Below, piece after piece: positions 60,612 to 64,000 of a stretch of 64,000 nt of DNA. The notes below the pieces were generated by a model that worked only from the letters and a program-made list of their open reading frames with translations, was not told the origin of the DNA and searched no databases. Within the stretch, counting starts at the first letter, position 1. Each line of letters opens with the position of its first letter. Both the position numbers and the translations under genes were made by a program. Source of the DNA: Acanthacorydalis orientalis (lineage: Eukaryota; Arthropoda; Insecta; Megaloptera; Corydalidae); contig CM068315.1 of NCBI GenBank assembly GCA_034766995.1, positions 35,234,693-35,298,692 of the forward strand. The letters are read 5' to 3'.

Positions 60612-61184
60612 TTAGATTGGTAGAAAAATAATTGCGGTTTATCAGTTTGTGTGGGACCCATTTGCCAAGCTTTTTTGAATTTCTTAGCTGTTTTAAGTGG
60701 TCTATAACTATTGGATGACTAATACAAAACTTTTGTGCAAGCTCTTGAATTGTTGTACATGGTTCTGATTCAACTAACGTCGTCAGTTGGTCGTTATGAA
60801 CTGAAAAAAGGACGCCTGTGATCTTCTTCATCTTCAAGGTTCTCGTCCCAAACATGAAATATTTGGAACACCCATTGCACCGTCTGGTTCTTAATAGTGC
60901 CCACACTAAAAGCATCGTTTTGTTTACAAATAATTCCTACTGATTTACCACCCGTTTTAAACTCATACAAAAAAATGCTTTTATTCGCTTCTTTTCCATC
61001 TTCAATTCAATAGCCCAATTTGAAGTAAAATTAATAATAAAACTAGTCAATGTTAGCAAAATAAAGACCGAAAAATGCACTTTAAAATGATATTAACATG
61101 AACTCGATGAAGTGATACTTTCATTTGAAAAAAATATGGATAGAGTTAAAAAATAAAAAAGCAATTATTTTTCTACCAATTTAA
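60612..61184 (-). mobile_element. Mariner family A, DNA-binding-half form (A6) with a different junction
   Basis: 573 bp on the minus strand with terminal repeats and TA at both ends. The reading is KNQTVQWVFQIFHVWDENLE, then NDQLTTLVESEPCTTIQELA and HPIVIDHLKQLRNSKK. It continues into LGKWVPHKL before jumping to the 3' terminus. A1-A5 break off before that linker, so this deletion arose separately. The open frame at 60604-60915 spans the junction. Confidence 0.78.
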
Positions 61185-61223
61185 TAGAATACCGAAAGAT
61201 TAAAATCATGTATTATATACGGA

Positions 61224-61713
61224 TTAGCTGGACAAAATAGAATAGAATTTCTGAAAAATAGAATACATTTCAATCCTCAAAATATTCCCAACTATTTTGT
61301 ATAACTTTGCTCTATCTTCTGGGTAACTGACGAGTCCCTTGTCAAAAAAAGATGGCATCTTTGAATAAATGAAATCGTAATGCATTTTCAAACCTCTTCC
61401 AATGCTTTATTAGTTTTTTCATATTTTATGCACCACAAAACGTTCTCCAAAACTGAACAAATCATTCTCGAGGATTCAGCAGCTTATTTTCAACAGGAAT
61501 GCGAAAAGTATGAAATGCCTAACATGCTGTCTCTCGGACACCATCGCATTATCTACTGTTTTGTGTAGGTTATGACAATTGCTAGGCCAAGATATATAGT
61601 GTCTTTAAATGTTAAGAGTGTCTCTTTAAAATCTTAAAACGATGAGAAAATATTTTAATTTAAAACAGAATTATGATTGATTTAATGTAAAGACATGAAG
61701 AATTATTGGGTTC
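61224..61713 (-). mobile_element. Mariner family B MITE (B8)
   Basis: Minus-strand copy with the same layout and the same deletion junction as B7 (ggtttgaaaatgcattacga on minus). The outer termini are degraded, so the ends are approximate. The open frame at 61380-61568 is antisense and not a gene. Confidence 0.65.
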
Positions 61714-61810
61714 TTATTGTGGTCTTTTCAGAATACAAAGTAATTTTTAGAACGAATAATTATTGTAAGACAGAGGTTCTCTGTATTTTGTTATAAATTA
61801 TTATATAGAA

Positions 61811-62013
61811 TGATTCGACTTAGGCTTCCACACAAAAGTATTTAAAAACCGTAAAAATTACAAAAAAAAAACATATTAGCTTCCAATTAGTATTTTAGTT
61901 TAGTTGTAGTTTAGTATTGACTTGAATTAAAATACTAAATAAAAAATAACATGACTTTTCTTAACCTCTGCGCTTCCTTTTAATACTTTCATGTGGAAGT
62001 TTAAATTAAATCA
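61811..62013 (-). mobile_element. Foldback MITE family M3, complete copy
   Basis: Inverted ends gattcgacttaggcttccac (plus strand) and gatttaatttaaacttccac (minus strand) are followed by a(c/t)aaaagtatt. The inner part is palindromic around tagtattttag. No reading frame inside. Confidence 0.6.
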
Positions 62014-62646
62014 CCTATATAAGTTAAAATAATTGTTTCTTTTTACTTTTTCAAATTTTTATTTGAACTATTTTTTGTCAGTCCAATAAATAAACGATAA
62101 TCGTAGTTGAGTTTCTAGCACGATGTGCCATTGATCAATATGTCATGAGTTTGAATCCAAGTCTACGACATGTATCATCCATCATTATGAAAGAGATTGT
62201 TTTAAACTTTAAATGGTTTTCAGATTTTATAAAAGAAAAAATAAACTTTTTATTTCCGTTATTTTTATTTTTTATAAAAGACTGTAAGTATTTGTTTTCT
62301 TGTTGCATATATGTTTTTTTTATAGACCAGTTTTAATTATTCTTTGATTTTCCTGATAATTATTTATAAAAACTACTTTATAGAAAAAAAATCTCTGATC
62401 AAATATTATTAACGGGATTTATTCAACCAACAGTTAGTCAGGACGTAAATCCTAAATATACTGTGTGACTGAGTTGAGTCATATTAGTTGAGTTTGAGAT
62501 GTCGCAGAAAAATTCTGCGCATGCTTCATTTTTAAAAAATATGCACTTCTTGCTGGTTGATTATTCTATACCAATTTATTGCATAAACATTTCAAAATGA
62601 AAAAAATCATCAACATGAGAGTCAAGACAAAATTTTATTATTTTTT

Positions 62647-62925
62647 GTAGATGCATCTTTGCTGAACATAAATTAAAGAAAATATTTCAAAAATATTCAG
62701 TTGTTCAAAAGTTATCCTAACCCTATCATCGAAATGTGGACACTTAAGTCTTAAACGGCACGTTATTCATCAAAAATCGAACAAAAGTTTATTTTTGTTG
62801 TAGGCGCAACTTTACTAAACAAAAAAATATATTAATTATATAAAAATTTAAAAAATATTCAGTAGTTCAAGTGTTATCCACGTTCGATGAATGATATACG
62901 GACACCGAAGTGTTGAAATATGCAT
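62647..62925 (+). repeat. Diverged tandem duplication of about 120 bp
   Basis: Unit 1 (62647-62757): gtagatgcatctttgctgaa, atattcagttgttcaaaagt, tatccta, cgaaatgtggacactta. Unit 2 (62801-62925): gtaggcgcaactttactaaa, atattcagtagttcaagtgt, tatccacg, gatatacggacaccgaag. A 43-bp spacer separates them. Confidence 0.6.
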
Positions 62926-64000
62926 ACATCCTCTTAGGATTGATATATTACATACTTTTACGAGTATCATTTAGTAAAAATATTCTCATTATAAGAAAAA
63001 TATTTTAGTACTTTATAAAATAAGATAAAAAGTATAAAAGTATTTGTCTGTTTATTCTCGGATATATTTGTGTTCATACATATGATGTGATCATTGAATT
63101 CCAACAAACGTTCGAAGTTACAGAAAAACGCAGGAATGTGGAAAACAGTGGTGTCGAACGTACATTTACGACCTTCACAGAACACGGTAGACATTCTTTC
63201 ACTTTTCAAACCCGACATATTTCGATTGATGTCAGTGGAAATGTTTACATATATGTAGGTACATACGTTTACTCAATAATTCTATTTGTTGTATTCTTTT
63301 AGATTTTCCGATTTATTAACATTTGAGAATAACTTTCTTAACTTTTTATTCAATCTATTATGATAAATAATTGTTATCCATTGTTTATGATGTATTTGTT
63401 TAATAGTTCGACTCAAAAAAAATTCAGGTTTAGATAAAAAAAATGTTTATCTCAAAATATGGTATTTTCACAAGTTAACCATACTATTAAACTTATCTAT
63501 TGTAGATTTACGAAAGTAAAAAGTAAACAAATAAATGGATAATCAGTCCGAATAATTAAAAGATTTATATATTCAATAAATGTCTTTTTTCTTATAACGA
63601 TTTTTCTTATATAAAAGATGATATTTCTTGAAAATTAGAACTTAAATAATTGAAACAATTCTAAAACTATTCTTTAGCCTGATTTCACATTTAATCTATT
63701 TCTGTGATTGATTTTAGATAGAAAAAATGAATGAAATCTATAGTGTAGAATGAAATCAAATATTGCATCGCTTTATTGACAAACACGTAATCAAATCTAT
63801 ATATGACCTGATTGTTTTCGTATATGTCCTGGTAATCTTCATCCTTTTAGATCATTTGATTGATTAGATCATGCCTTAGTAAGGCCTCAACCTTGCATGA
63901 ACAGTACAAGAAACATATAAATTCACCTTATGCAAACATATATGATTTGCATAAGGCGCTAATGAGGGTCACTATCATCCGTATATGGTCATTAAGCCTA
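62926..64000. other. No gene seen
   Basis: Frames at 62967-63302 overlap on opposite strands and lack motifs. A short repeat (cttatgcaaacatatatgat, tgcataaggcgc) at 63927-63960 is partly inverted. Confidence 0.35.

Noticed and set aside
62105..62160. tRNA-related sequence with gagtttgaatcc
   Set aside because: The A-box candidate is too close (about 20 bp) and stems do not form.
63087..63302. Frame with ERTFTTFTEHGRHSFTFQ as a gene
   Set aside because: No family similarity, and an equal-length frame overlaps on the other strand.

Overview
This is AT-rich animal nuclear DNA, most likely from an insect. The reasons are a three-exon gene with introns, dense mariner/Tc1-type transposon remains, piggyBac, Tigger and LINE relics, and dozens of long (TA)n arrays. 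A hymenopteran would fit, but the order cannot be fixed from the sequence. There are no bacterial operons, no CRISPR array and no viral gene set.

Only one gene looks intact. It is a 286-residue GNAT-fold acyltransferase of the glycine N-acyltransferase-like group, on the minus strand at 5588-8220 in three coding exons. Both introns have grown by (TA)n arrays, and intron 1 also holds a mariner. The acceptor directly before the ATG implies a further 5' untranslated exon, and a possible donor lies near 11115.

The rest is mostly a transposon graveyard. Four mariner families were separated by terminal repeats and residual protein. Family A (six copies: 15818, 26941, 28770, 41976, 57668, 60612) keeps only the N-terminal DNA-binding half. 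Family D (6797, 21791, 26096) lost the N-terminal half and kept the catalytic half. Family B (401, 2250, 15415, 23295, 35824, 37354, 39020, 51643, 61224) is mostly short internally deleted forms plus one long copy. Family C (17404, 30864) keeps both halves in broken frames. Other elements are a piggyBac-like element at 38784-40657 split by a mariner, a Tigger/pogo-like element at 44335-45640, and the 3' end of a LINE at 55600-56110. Non-autonomous elements include a Harbinger-like MITE (12211-12754), a foldback family M1 with about eleven copies, a palindromic family M3, a repeat M2 and a MITE at 52802-53069.

Layout: 1-15 kb has the acyltransferase gene, the densest (TA)n arrays and a CTGACCTAA-type degenerate repeat. 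15-32 kb is mariner-rich with few microsatellites. 32-46 kb has microsatellites, a CpG-rich patch at 36361-36560, and the piggyBac and Tigger remains. 46-64 kb has M1 copies, a duplicated 140-bp segment, a possible tRNA-derived SINE, a CpG-rich promoter-like patch at 53900-54330 and mariner MITEs.

I found no gene cluster that suggests a new biochemical system. The most notable signals are the paired loss patterns of the mariner families (binding-half-only and catalytic-half-only lineages), the unclassified M1 foldback family, and the overlap of TA-targeting transposons with (TA)n arrays. Coordinates of repeats without clear ends are approximate.
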